Source of the DNA: Leifsonia sp. Leaf264
Lineage (GTDB): Bacteria > Actinomycetota > Actinomycetes > Actinomycetales > Microbacteriaceae
Length of the DNA: 64,000 nt
Direction: 5' to 3'
Assembly (NCBI RefSeq): GCF_001422325.1
Contig: NZ_LMMR01000007.1
Coordinates: 531,476-595,475, forward strand
Part shown: piece after piece, positions 9,501-16,373 of the stretch
Numbering within the stretch: position 1 is the first letter of the stretch
Layout: each line of letters starts with the position of its first letter
Notes under the pieces: model-generated
Told to the model about the DNA's origin: nothing
Databases searched by the model: none
What the model saw: the letters and a program-made list of their open reading frames with translations, nothing else
Made by a program: the position numbers and the translations under genes

Positions 9501-9542
9501 GACGCCGATGAGCGTCAGACGTCGCCGCGATGCGATTTTCAC
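6522..9542 (-). CDS. Large membrane protein with an extracellular glycoside-hydrolase-like domain
   Basis: A 1006-residue protein. An N-terminal hydrophobic segment (residues ~9-27) exports or anchors it. Residues ~35-165 resemble the small domain that precedes the barrel in GH67/GH20 enzymes (ISAASRSGAVLGVYDL is typical of it). Residues ~165-600 look like a TIM barrel rich in aromatic and acidic residues, followed by a helical region to ~730. From ~734 to the end there are about seven hydrophobic helices and short basic loops. A carbohydrate-active ectodomain joined to a polytopic membrane domain is unusual. The family assignment is by eye and tentative, and catalytic acids were not identified with certainty. 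No sugar genes flank it. Start is GTG, apparently leaderless. Confidence 0.6.
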   Translation of the reverse strand: MKIASRRRLTLIGVSLALLALGAGVASQVSDALGLQSEPSVGIPAENLTVAPATAIVLPPDFTAIDAPDDLRVSTAVDELRDAVADAGGTSGTATLTVRFDSADASGESYSVSGTADAISISAASRSGAVLGVYDLAAAVRAGRPVTENLGHTVDSKLPFRMVDLGAVGVEPDADAYAAGTDYSHNSNAFKDVILSDAPYIDDAALAVATTGFEEYVRHTLALGYNAIAVPGFIEYLTFDGVGDGTEVYAADDPHRARAMAMRAAFSPMLDYAHDLGMKVYFRTDMLALTTPLEDYFERTFGGLATEDPAFWDVYRAGLDELYTAMPSVDGVVVRIGEAGRVYDLPGWDYYSELAVTSVASVRAMLTTFSDQAEAAGREVIFRSWSVGVGAVGDMHTDPASYAEVLDGIDSPALVVSTKYSLGDFYSYLPLNTTLESGSQRRIVEFQSRREFEAFGALPNDLGVLYQEALTRFIAANPNVEGIWTWTQDGGPWRAGPMTLELTTGFWQLYELNTRLAVSLARDPEADPAELTADWIRQWFSDDPATVEAIGTAMASSREAVTGGLYIGPFASQRVRALGLEPPPMMWIFEWDILTGDSAVLDVIYHVSKPDLEQAIAEGDEAVATAESMRDTIAATDGGTWKDDALRQHFVDTLDYQVNLFQTLGSYRTMVLRHAQWLDTGSDAAYDEWAQAKTAFEGFAAEHEARYSGDVDLPAYNLTAARLGTERASLDLPMAWLARGVLVLLVLWLALGILASRQRFAGWPGAASARALWLAGTRPWRAADAVAGLSRSSRVLLVAVPAALLVVSRGILTWFIAPTHLLFTLAAWLVFAAGIALVMRKLSPWPIIAAVGGAILLRVVLLLAVLAVRGPGYYWFGFWTDPVARTLYITLAFALFAWVLVAAGWSLAGQLGGRRATGTVLGSSGLVLVLLGGFLGVVGLESALTAWNDQMALLPWGLSRILGLTVYLEIPTSTPWYAAAFGAVLLVVGVLLALPWHRRATRPLVE

Positions 9543-9548
9543 TGCGTC

Positions 9549-9554
9549 AGAGTA
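9549..9554 (-). promoter_or_regulatory. -10 box of a leaderless gene
   Basis: Minus-strand TACTCT, six bases, then the GTG at 9542. No ribosome binding site is visible. Confidence 0.45.
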
Positions 9555-9624
9555 GCCCGGATCCGATCACCCGATTGACCGGGTGGGCCTGTTGGCCCCT
9601 GCACTGGGTGAGCCTCGGCCGAAG

Positions 9625-9648
9625 GCGCCGCAGGCGCCGCAGGCGCCG
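9625..9648. repeat. Short tandem repeat of GCGCCGCAG
   Basis: Two full copies and a partial third copy of a nine-base unit in the 114-base gap between the large membrane protein and ectB, just after the ectB stop codon. Probably slip-generated; it has no clear terminator shape. Confidence 0.6.
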
Positions 9649-9656
9649 ACGGTGGC

Positions 9657-10925
9657 TCAGAGCACGGCGTCGAGGCTGTCGCTCACGATCTGCAGGCCGC
9701 GGGCCAGCTCGTCGTCGGTGATGGTGAGGGCCGGCAGGAACTTCAGCACCTCGTCGTGGGCGCCCGAGGTCTCGATGATGAGGCCGCGCGTGAAGGCCTC
9801 CTTCGAGATGCGTCCGGCCAGCGTGCGATCGCCGTCGACGGCGAAGCCGTACATGAGGCCGCGCCCGCGCACGACGGCACCGAGCGACGGGTGCGCGGCG
9901 GCGAGGCGCTCGAGCTCGGCCTTCAGCACGGCCGACTTGGCCTTCACGCCATCGGTGAGGGCGGCATCCGTCCAGTACTCCTCGAGGGCGACCCGAGCCG
10001 AGACGAAGGCGAGGTTGTTGCCGCGGAAGGTGCCGGTGTGGGCTCCGGGCTTCCAGACGTCGACCTCGGGCCGCAGCAGCACGAGCGACATCGGCAGGCC
10101 GGATCCGGAGATCGACTTCGACACCGTGACGATGTCGGGAACTATGCCCGACTCCTCGAAGGCGAAGAACGATCCGGTGCGACCGATGCCCGACTGGATC
10201 TCGTCGAGGATGAGCAGGATGCCGTTGTCGGCGGTGAGCTGACGCAGGCGCTGCAGCCACGCCGAGCTCGCGACATTGATGCCGCCCTCGCCCTGCACGG
10301 CCTCCACGATGACCGCTGCCGGCAGGTCGAGACCGCTGCCGGGGTCGCCGAGCATCTTCTCGAACAGGTCGAGAGTGTCGACGCCCTCGCCGAGGTAGCC
10401 GTCGAACGGCAGCCGCGTCACGTTGTCGAGTGCGATGCCGGCGGCCTCGCGGTAGTGGCTGTTGCCCGTGGCAGCGAGTCCGCCGAGGCTCAGGCCGTGG
10501 AAGGCATTGGTGAACGCGACGACGTTCGCCCGGCCCGTGGCCTGGCGGGCGACCTTGAGGGCCGCCTCGACGGCGTTGGCGCCCGTGGGGCCGGTGAACT
10601 GCAGCTTGTAGTCGTAGCCGCGCGGCTCGAGCACCAGCTTCTCGAAGGCCTCGATGAAGCCCTTCTTGGCGCTGGTGGCCATGTCGAGGCCGTGGATGAT
10701 GCCGTCGTGCTCGAGGTACTCGATGAGCGCGCGGGTGAAGGCCGGGTTGTTGTGGCCGTAGTTCAGAACGCCGGCACCGGCGAAGAAATCGAGGAACTCG
10801 CGGCCGTCAGCGGTGTGCAGCACCGATCCGCGGGCGCTGTCGAAGACCACGGGGAAGGAACGGATGTAGCCCCGCACCTCCGACTCCCGTCGGTCGAATG
10901 TCTCCAAGGACGAGACGTCGCTCAC
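9657..10925 (-). CDS. ectB: L-2,4-diaminobutyrate:2-oxoglutarate aminotransferase (EctB-type)
   Basis: A 422-residue class-III PLP aminotransferase that follows EctB end to end: FFAGAGVLNYGHNNP near residue 50, FTGPTGANAVEAALK near 113-127, the PLP-aspartate segment ILDEIQSGIGRTG near 240, and the Schiff-base lysine in TVSKSISG near 268. It converts aspartate-semialdehyde and glutamate to diaminobutyrate and 2-oxoglutarate. No ectA, ectC or ectD is adjacent, so ectoine synthesis is not encoded here. In Microbacteriaceae with B-type peptidoglycan, diaminobutyrate is itself a wall amino acid, a plausible purpose. Start is GTG with AAGGTGG upstream. Confidence 0.85.
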   Translation of the reverse strand: MSDVSSLETFDRRESEVRGYIRSFPVVFDSARGSVLHTADGREFLDFFAGAGVLNYGHNNPAFTRALIEYLEHDGIIHGLDMATSAKKGFIEAFEKLVLEPRGYDYKLQFTGPTGANAVEAALKVARQATGRANVVAFTNAFHGLSLGGLAATGNSHYREAAGIALDNVTRLPFDGYLGEGVDTLDLFEKMLGDPGSGLDLPAAVIVEAVQGEGGINVASSAWLQRLRQLTADNGILLILDEIQSGIGRTGSFFAFEESGIVPDIVTVSKSISGSGLPMSLVLLRPEVDVWKPGAHTGTFRGNNLAFVSARVALEEYWTDAALTDGVKAKSAVLKAELERLAAAHPSLGAVVRGRGLMYGFAVDGDRTLAGRISKEAFTRGLIIETSGAHDEVLKFLPALTITDDELARGLQIVSDSLDAVL

Positions 10926-11024
10926 GTCGCACCACCTTCAGTTCTGTCGAATACGCGCTCCTATGAGGGTACGGTGCCGCCCGGAAGTTCCGAGAACCGG
11001 GGGTGCGCGCGCCGACGACGGATC

Positions 11025-11030
11025 TACGAT
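11025..11030 (+). promoter_or_regulatory. -10 box upstream of the bifunctional nuclease gene
   Basis: TACGAT lies 31 bases before the ATG at 11062. With a start near 11037 it gives a short leader containing GGAGAG as ribosome site, in contrast to the leaderless genes nearby. Confidence 0.4.
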
Positions 11031-11061
11031 GGCAGGGTCCCGCCTCGGATGGAGAGCCGCC

Positions 11062-11556
11062 ATGAAACAGGTTCGCGTACTCGGCGTCGCGCTCGATTCC
11101 GCGATGCAGCACATGGTGCTGCTGAAGCCGATCCTCGAGGAGCCCGGGGAGGGCCGCGTGCTGCCGATCTGGATCGGACCGCAGGAGGCGACGTCCATCG
11201 CCATAGCCATCGAGGACGAGGTGCCTCCGCGTCCGCTCACTCACGACCTCATGAAGACTCTGCTCGACACCGTCGGCGCCCACGTCACCCGGGTCGATGT
11301 GACCCGCATCGACGACGGCACCTTCTACGCCGAGATCTCCGTGACCACGCCGACGGGCTCCCTGGTGCTCGACGCCCGGCCGTCGGATGCCGTGGCCCTG
11401 GCCGTGCGGGCCGACGCCGCCATCTGGGTCGCCGAGGGCGTGCTCGACGAGGCGGCGATCCCGGCCGAGATGGTGTCGCTCGAGGGCGACGAGGAGAAGC
11501 TCGACGAGTTCAAGAAGTTCCTCGACGAGGTCGATCCCGAGGACTTCCAGGGCTGA
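11062..11556 (+). CDS. Bifunctional nuclease family protein (DUF151)
   Basis: A 164-residue protein with the conserved family core: MVLLKP, LPIWIGPQEATSIAIA (residues ~31-46), RPLTHDLMKTLL, and LDARPSDAVALAVR near residue 101. Related plant and bacterial proteins have nuclease activity in vitro; in actinobacteria the role is unclear. The ATG has GGAGAG seven bases upstream, and an upstream in-frame extension to 10963 would run into the divergent ectB promoter region. It is followed by a convergent MarR gene 21 bases away. Confidence 0.85.
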   Translation: MKQVRVLGVALDSAMQHMVLLKPILEEPGEGRVLPIWIGPQEATSIAIAIEDEVPPRPLTHDLMKTLLDTVGAHVTRVDVTRIDDGTFYAEISVTTPTGSLVLDARPSDAVALAVRADAAIWVAEGVLDEAAIPAEMVSLEGDEEKLDEFKKFLDEVDPEDFQG

Positions 11557-11577
11557 GGGGCTCAGCGCTGATGGTCG

Positions 11578-12042
11578 TCAGCGCGTCGCGCGCACGGCGG
11601 CGATGACGTCGGTGAGCTGGGAGCGCAGCCGTTCGAGCTCCTCGAGCTCGACGCCGAGGCGGGCGACGACCTGGGGCGGAACGCCGAGGGCCTGGTCGCG
11701 GAGGGCGGCACCGGCATCCGTCAGCGTGATGTTCAATGCCCGCTCGTCGTCGGGGTTGCGATCGCGAGCGACGTAGCCCTGCGTCTCTAGGCGCTTGAGC
11801 AGCGGTGAGAGGGTCGCGGGCTCGAGCTGGAGGGCGTCGCCGAGGTCGCGCACGGTGCGGGGGCTGCGCTCCCAGAGGGCGAGCATGACCAGGTACTGCG
11901 GATGCGTGAGACCGAGAGGCTCGAGGATGGGCCGGTACAGCCCGATGACCCCGCGCGCGGCGACGGCCAACGCGAAGCAGACCTGGTTCTCGAGGGCGAG
12001 CACGTCGGGTTCCGCTGTGGCGGCGGATGCTGGAACGCTCAT
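11578..12042 (-). CDS. MarR-family regulator, OhrR-like
   Basis: A 154-residue winged-helix protein with a single cysteine, Cys22, in the context NQVCFALAVAAR. This matches the peroxide-sensing cysteine of one-cysteine OhrR proteins. The recognition region ATLSPLLKRLETQGYVARDRNPDDER follows at ~75-100. OhrR normally represses an organic hydroperoxide resistance gene (ohr), but none is next to it; the divergent neighbour is a 71-residue cysteine-rich protein. The ATG appears leaderless, seven bases after TACTCT, and a CTAATGATTAG dyad lies in the shared promoter region. Confidence 0.8.
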   Translation of the reverse strand: MSVPASAATAEPDVLALENQVCFALAVAARGVIGLYRPILEPLGLTHPQYLVMLALWERSPRTVRDLGDALQLEPATLSPLLKRLETQGYVARDRNPDDERALNITLTDAGAALRDQALGVPPQVVARLGVELEELERLRSQLTDVIAAVRATR

Positions 12043-12049
12043 GTCGTCC

Positions 12050-12055
12050 AGAGTA
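12050..12055 (-). promoter_or_regulatory. -10 box of the OhrR-like gene (leaderless)
   Basis: Minus-strand TACTCT, seven bases, then ATG 12042. No ribosome site is present. Confidence 0.45.
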
Positions 12056-12064
12056 CCTGCTACC

Positions 12065-12075
12065 CTAATGATTAG
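12065..12075. promoter_or_regulatory. Candidate MarR/OhrR operator
   Basis: CTAATGATTAG is a perfect dyad around a central G in the 59-base divergent gap between the OhrR-like gene and the small zinc-ribbon gene, in an unusually AT-rich stretch. It could control both genes. Confidence 0.4.
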
Positions 12076-12101
12076 TACACGAACGAAATGGGGCAGACGC
12101 G

Positions 12102-12317
12102 ATGGGCGACAGGTTCTGGCGCTTCTACGAGAAGGCCAACGACGTTGTGCGCACCTTCACCGGTCCGGCGCAGGTGGGCATCGGACGCCCGGAGGGGCCC
12201 GACATCCGTCCTGCCGACCCGTCCTGCCCGCTGTGCCGCCAGCCGATGTCGCTGCACCGCATCGAGAGGTCGGCCGACCAGCGCGTTCCGACGCAGTTGT
12301 ACTGCCCGAGCGCCTGA
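12102..12317 (+). CDS. Small zinc-ribbon-like protein
   Basis: A 71-residue protein not matched to a named family. It has CPLC at about residues 44-47 and a third cysteine in LYCPSA at the end. This Cys-x2-Cys...Cys arrangement, with nearby histidine, suggests a small metal-binding fold, perhaps one strand short of a full zinc ribbon. Charged aromatic residues (FWRFYEK) open the protein. ATG 12102 is preceded by GGGGCAG. It diverges from the OhrR-like gene across a dyad, so it may be peroxide-regulated. Function unknown; the coding call rests on context, ribosome site and composition. Confidence 0.5.
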   Translation: MGDRFWRFYEKANDVVRTFTGPAQVGIGRPEGPDIRPADPSCPLCRQPMSLHRIERSADQRVPTQLYCPSA

Positions 12318-12343
12318 TCGCTTGAGCTCCTGAGCGCCCGAGC

Positions 12344-12640
12344 TCAGCCGGCGTTGGCCGGATTCGACGCCGCACCGTCGAGCCACAGTGTGTCGCTCGG
12401 ATCGCTGTGCGCCGTGCCGGTGTTCACGTGCTTCTGGCTGATCTGCGGCCCCTTCGTGATCACGTGGACCAGCGCCATGCCGTGGCCCTTACCGAGCTGG
12501 TAGTCCTCGGCGAGCCACGCCAGGATCGGCCCTGCCTTCGTGCTCTCGTCGAAGCCCTTCTCGTGGGCGAGTTCGAGGAACTGCCGTGGGGTGAGCCCGG
12601 TCTTGGCCTCGATGTTGTCGAGGTAGGCCTGGAACGTCAT
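12344..12640 (-). CDS. DUF4287 domain protein
   Basis: A 98-residue protein with the DUF4287 pattern: MTFQAYLDNIEAKTGLTPRQF, then a helical segment with GPILAWLAEDYQLGKGHGMALVHVI at ~37-61. Members are common in actinobacteria and firmicutes and have no known function; some are fused to DUF5655 domains. The last ~30 residues are low in structure. A strong ribosome site (GAAGGAGA) precedes the ATG. It lies 70 bases after the start of the cupin gene on the same strand and may be co-transcribed with it. Confidence 0.8.
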   Translation of the reverse strand: MTFQAYLDNIEAKTGLTPRQFLELAHEKGFDESTKAGPILAWLAEDYQLGKGHGMALVHVITKGPQISQKHVNTGTAHSDPSDTLWLDGAASNPANAG

Positions 12641-12710
12641 CTGGTTCTCCTTCGGCGGATCGTTGCCGTGGTGGGTTGCTGGGTGGTTTGGGGTGTTCGG
12701 ATGCCCGGAC

Positions 12711-13109
12711 TCAGTCGGCCCAGGTCTGGATGATGGTGTCCGACGCGTGGATGCAGAGTATCCGCAGGCGGCCCGGTCCCGCGTTCGTGAAGCCGTGCCA
12801 CACGCCGGCGGGCACGGTGGCGGTGTCTTCGGCGTTGGCGATGATGGTCGCGGTGCCGACGGTGATGCGCGCGGTGCCCTCGATCACGAACCAGGTCTCC
12901 GTGTACGGATGCCAGTGCAGGCCGGGCCCATCGCCGGGATCGGCGTCGACGAAGAAGTAGGAGATGCCGGCCCCGTGCTCGCGGCCGATGAAGCGGCGCG
13001 TGCCCTTCGAGCCGATCAGCAGCGCTGCGGCCGGGATGACCTCCGGGGTGACCGATGCCGCCTCGCTGGGCTGCATCGTGATCTCGGCTGGGCTGGTGGA
13101 GACGGGCAT
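12711..13109 (-). CDS. Cupin-domain protein
   Basis: A 132-residue cupin of the cupin_2 type, with motif 1 in GLHWHPYTETWFVIEG (His, His, Glu ligands) and motif 2 in VPAGVWHGFTNAG (third His). It is cytoplasmic and its substrate is unknown. The start chosen, ATG 13109, has GAGG eight bases upstream; a longer frame reaches 13178 but lacks such a site. The 115 bases before the next gene on this strand contain TGGCAC and GTGCCA elements that could form a weak dyad. Confidence 0.75.
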   Translation of the reverse strand: MPVSTSPAEITMQPSEAASVTPEVIPAAALLIGSKGTRRFIGREHGAGISYFFVDADPGDGPGLHWHPYTETWFVIEGTARITVGTATIIANAEDTATVPAGVWHGFTNAGPGRLRILCIHASDTIIQTWAD

Positions 13110-13224
13110 GACGGCCTCGATTCTCGGATCGTCGGCAGGAGCGGCCGGATGCCGCTCGGACTGATGCCAGCATGGCACCGACCCCTGTCGCTGGAGTAGT
13201 GCCAGCTGCCACTCGGCCAGCGGC

Positions 13225-14118
13225 CTACTCGACGAGCTCCAGCGTCGTCAGCGGCAGCGACGGGTCGGCGCTCCATTCCTCGAGCGAACCGTCGTAGACC
13301 CGCACCGAGCGGATGCCGGCGTGCGCCAGGGCGAGTGCGTTCGCCGTGGCCGAGATGCCGCCGCCGCAGTACAGCAGCAGCTCCGCGTCGAGGTCGGCGC
13401 CGGCCGCCAGGTAGCGCTCCCGCACCTCTGCTGGGGCGAGAACGCGCCCGTCGGCGTCGAACAGGCCGCGCGCCGGCACGTTCACGCTCCCGGGGATGTG
13501 ACCGCGCCGCGAGTACCGCGTGGGCTCCGCGCCGGCGAATGCCGCCGCGCTCAGCCCGCAGACGAGGGTGCCGTCGGCGGAGGCCAGCTCGACCTCGTCG
13601 CGTTCCACCCAGGCATCGCGGGTCACCGTGGGCCGCCACCGCGCAGCCGGCGCGGTAGCCGGCGCGGCATCCGAGGCGGCATCCGGCCCGGTGCCGACGG
13701 CCACTGGCAGACCCGCTGTCCGCCACGCCCGCAACCCGCCGTCGAGCACGCTCACCTCGACGCCGATCCAGTCGAGCAGGTACCAGAGCCGTGCCGCCCA
13801 CAGGGTTCCGACGCTGTCGTAGACGACCACCCGGGTCTGCTGGCCGACGCCGAGCTCCGCCAGCCGATCCGCTATGCGCTGCGGCTGCTCGTGGTGGTCG
13901 TGGGTGACGTGAGGCGCCGAGAAGTCGGTGTCGATCGCGACGTGATGCGACGAGGGGATGTGCGCCGCCAGCCAGCGCTCGCGCCCGCTCTCGGCGCTGA
14001 AGTCGCCGTCGAAGCGGGGCTTGTGCAGCACGAGGGTCGCATCGAGCACGACGGGCGGTCGCTCCGTGGCGAGCTGCTGCGCCAGCGTGCCGGCGTCGAC
14101 GAACGCGGGTGCGCTCAT
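13225..14118 (-). CDS. Sulfurtransferase, tandem rhodanese (SseA/thiosulfate sulfurtransferase type)
   Basis: A 297-residue protein with two rhodanese domains. The N-terminal domain lacks a cysteine at its active loop (YDSVGTLWAAR). The C-terminal domain carries the active loop YCGGGISATANAL near residue 255, with the persulfide-forming cysteine. It moves sulfur from thiosulfate or mercaptopyruvate to a nucleophile. Its ATG overlaps the stop of the NMT1-like gene (ATGA), making it the last gene of a six-gene operon with an ECF transporter. In that setting a sulfur-supply role for thiazole formation is conceivable but unproven. Confidence 0.85.
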   Translation of the reverse strand: MSAPAFVDAGTLAQQLATERPPVVLDATLVLHKPRFDGDFSAESGRERWLAAHIPSSHHVAIDTDFSAPHVTHDHHEQPQRIADRLAELGVGQQTRVVVYDSVGTLWAARLWYLLDWIGVEVSVLDGGLRAWRTAGLPVAVGTGPDAASDAAPATAPAARWRPTVTRDAWVERDEVELASADGTLVCGLSAAAFAGAEPTRYSRRGHIPGSVNVPARGLFDADGRVLAPAEVRERYLAAGADLDAELLLYCGGGISATANALALAHAGIRSVRVYDGSLEEWSADPSLPLTTLELVE

Positions 14119-15044
14119 GCCGCAGACACCTCGAGGTCGGTGAGCGCGCCGTCGGCGAGGGTGCGACGCCAGCCCGCGGCATCCGTGATCAGTCCGTGGG
14201 AGGTCATCCACTCGGCATACGGGTCCATGGCGCCGGCACGGATGCCGCCCCACCGACCGTCGTGGAACCAGGTGGGCGCTATGGCCTCCAGCGAGCTTGA
14301 GAGCACCTCTCGGCTGAAGTACGGCGTGACTGTGGAGAACAGGTCGGTTGTCGCCTCGGGGTGGGACGCCGCGTGGGCGAAGCCGCGGGCCGTGACGGCG
14401 AGGAACGCGTCGACGACGTCCGACGGCAGCGCGGCTGCGGCCCGGCCGCCGCCGAGGAGGTAGCTGTGGTAGCCGATGCCCAGCTCCTCGTCGACGCGCC
14501 AGGTGCGCTCGGGAACATCGGGGCGCTCGCTCAGCAGGATGTCCCAGGCCCAGTAGGAGCCGAAGGTGGCATCGGCCTCGCCGTTCAGCAGGTCGTCGGC
14601 GGTGAGCTCGCGCACGCCGGCATCCACGAGCTCGACGCGATCGAAGTCGCCGCCGGCCCGCTGCACGAGGTCGCGCACTATGGCCAGGCCGCGCGGCGTC
14701 GGGTTGAGGGCGAGGCGCCGGCCCTCGAGATCGGCCAGGCTCCGGATGCCGCTCTGCTCGAGCGTGCGCACGGTCTCGAGGCCGCGCTGATTGACCGCAC
14801 TGAGGGCGTGCAGCTGCTCGCCGCGTTCGGCACGCACGAGCAACCGGTTGGTCGGGAACACGGCGAGGTCGGCGTGGCCGCGCACGACGTGCTCCAGGCT
14901 GTCGCCGATGCCGGGGTCGACGGTGCGGATCTCGAGGTCGATGCCCTGCTCGGCGTACCAGCCGGCCTGGCGCGCGACGTAGAACCCGGCGGAGTTCGGC
15001 CACGGGTGGAAGTACTCGAGCACGAGGGTGATGGGGATGGTCAT
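14115..15044 (-). CDS. NMT1/THI5-like substrate-binding-fold protein without a signal peptide
   Basis: A 309-residue protein with the type-II periplasmic-binding fold of NMT1/THI5 and ThiY: it begins with TLVLEYFHPWPNSAGFYVARQAGWYAEQ after only six residues and continues with HADLAVFPTNRLL and EADATFGSYWAWDILL. There is no lipobox or hydrophobic leader, and the start codon is fixed by ATGA overlap with the kinase gene, so it should stay in the cytoplasm. Yeast THI5 makes the pyrimidine of thiamin, but its cysteine cluster CCCFC is absent here. It may bind or process a pyrimidine delivered by the adjacent ECF transporter. A binding protein exported by an unrecognised route is the alternative. 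Confidence 0.7.
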   Translation of the reverse strand: MTIPITLVLEYFHPWPNSAGFYVARQAGWYAEQGIDLEIRTVDPGIGDSLEHVVRGHADLAVFPTNRLLVRAERGEQLHALSAVNQRGLETVRTLEQSGIRSLADLEGRRLALNPTPRGLAIVRDLVQRAGGDFDRVELVDAGVRELTADDLLNGEADATFGSYWAWDILLSERPDVPERTWRVDEELGIGYHSYLLGGGRAAAALPSDVVDAFLAVTARGFAHAASHPEATTDLFSTVTPYFSREVLSSSLEAIAPTWFHDGRWGGIRAGAMDPYAEWMTSHGLITDAAGWRRTLADGALTDLEVSAA

Positions 15045-15616
15045 GGGGTCCTTCCGGTCTCCGTGAGCTGGAATCCGTCTGCGGTGGGCACGGCGATGAT
15101 GTCGGCGAGGGTGCTGGGGTCGTCGGCGAGCAGGAAGAGCTCCTCCTGGGCGGCCCAGCGATCCCAGTGCGGGGCGTAGGTGTCGCCGTCGCGGGCGAGC
15201 GCACGCGCCTTGCGGTCGGCATCCGGACTCTCCAGCCAGACGGCGACGTCGGCCAGGGCGCGGTTGGCGGCCGTGAGTGCGCCGACCCCTTCGATGATGA
15301 GCGGACGATCAGGGTCGACCGGATGCCGCCCCGCGGCGGATCCGCTGGTCCAGTCCCACTCCTGCCACGAGGCCGCCAGCCCCAGCGCTCGCGGCTCGAG
15401 CACGTCCGTGCGCAGGTGCTCACTCGCCCAGGCGAGGCCGTCCCAGCCCGGGTAGATCGAATCGAGGCGCACCAGAACGGCCTGCGGCCAGGCAGCGGCG
15501 ACTCCGGTCGCGAAGGTGCTCTTGCCCGAGCCCGAGCGCCCGTCGATGAGCACGGTTCGCACTGTGCCGGCGGCGGCCCCCGCGGCGAGGGCGCCCACGA
15601 GGTCAGCGAGCTCCAA
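15041..15616 (-). CDS. P-loop kinase, uridine-kinase-like
   Basis: A 191-residue nucleotide-binding protein. Walker A is DGRSGSGKST at residues 25-34, followed by VRLDSIYPGWDG, where uridine kinases have their substrate aspartate region, and LIIEGVGAL near 107. No membrane segment. It overlaps ykoC upstream by 14 bases and the NMT1-like gene downstream by four, so it belongs to the transporter operon. Kinases in uptake operons often trap the imported compound as its phosphate, so a pyrimidine or thiazole alcohol is a reasonable guess here. The true substrate is not visible in the sequence. Confidence 0.65.
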   Translation of the reverse strand: MELADLVGALAAGAAAGTVRTVLIDGRSGSGKSTFATGVAAAWPQAVLVRLDSIYPGWDGLAWASEHLRTDVLEPRALGLAASWQEWDWTSGSAAGRHPVDPDRPLIIEGVGALTAANRALADVAVWLESPDADRKARALARDGDTYAPHWDRWAAQEELFLLADDPSTLADIIAVPTADGFQLTETGRTP

Positions 15617-16373
15617 TGAAGTTCCAGCTTCCCGTGGCGACGGCCACGCCGATGGCGATGGCGCTGATGAGGATGCCGACGGTCACGAGGACGGCATCCG
15701 GAGCCCCCAGGGTCGACTCGCGCGCCCACGTGCGGGCGGGGTAGGCGCCGAAGCCGCGGGCCTCCATGGCCGTCGCGAGCTTGGCGCCACGGCGCACGGC
15801 GAACACGAGCAGCGCGAAGGCCTGTCCGGCCCATCGGCGCAGGCGCCCGTGGTCGGCCACGCCGCGGGCGCGTCGCGCATAGCCGAGGTACTTCCAGTCC
15901 TGGCCCAGCAGGCCGATCAGCCTGAACCCGGCGAGGGCGCCGAGCACGAAACGGGCCGGCAGCCTGAGGACCTGGGCGAGCCCGTCGGCGAGCTCGGTGG
16001 GGTCGACATCCGTGAACAGCATGATCGACGGCAGCGCTATGGCGAGCACCCGCAGGAAGGTGGCGAGAGCCAACTCGATGGAGCCGTCGCTGACCACCAT
16101 GAGGAGGAACTGCAGGTGGACGCGGCCGCTGACGGCGCCGTAGAGCAGGATCGTGAGAGCCGTGAAAGCTGCAGCGATCACGACGGGCAGGCTGCGCTTG
16201 GCGAACTGACGGAGCGGGATGCCCGTGCCGGCCAACACGATGATCTCGAGGGTGAGCGCCACGAGGCCCGACACCCAGTCCACGCTGAACACCAGGGCGA
16301 CGGCGATGATGAGGGCCGTGATCAGCCGCGCGACGGGGTTCGCGCGGGTGACGTCGAGCCGGACCGCGGTCAT
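15603..16373 (-). CDS. ykoC: ECF transporter transmembrane (T) component, YkoC-like
   Basis: A 256-residue integral membrane protein with about five to six hydrophobic helices. The cytoplasmic coupling region contains the EcfT signature AMEARGFG near residue 202, where the Ala-Arg-Gly motif docks on the ATPases, and an earlier YARRARG segment. It forms the energising membrane module with YkoD and carries the S-component YkoE. Start ATG overlaps the stop of ykoD (ATGA). Confidence 0.85.
   Translation of the reverse strand: MTAVRLDVTRANPVARLITALIIAVALVFSVDWVSGLVALTLEIIVLAGTGIPLRQFAKRSLPVVIAAAFTALTILLYGAVSGRVHLQFLLMVVSDGSIELALATFLRVLAIALPSIMLFTDVDPTELADGLAQVLRLPARFVLGALAGFRLIGLLGQDWKYLGYARRARGVADHGRLRRWAGQAFALLVFAVRRGAKLATAMEARGFGAYPARTWARESTLGAPDAVLVTVGILISAIAIGVAVATGSWNFIGAR

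Noticed and set aside
9657..10925. An ectoine biosynthesis cluster
   Set aside because: Only ectB is present; ectA, ectC and ectD are missing on both sides.
9756..11606. A 616-codon plus-strand frame across ectB and the bifunctional nuclease gene
   Set aside because: It crosses two recognisable genes in other frames and has no domain of its own.
14115..15044. A true THI5-type pyrimidine synthase
   Set aside because: The cysteine cluster CCCFC of the yeast enzyme is absent; only the fold and some motifs agree.
14119..15834. A very long N-terminal extension of the rhodanese gene
   Set aside because: The frame is open upstream, but the ATGA overlap with the NMT1-like gene and the normal family length fix the start at 14118.
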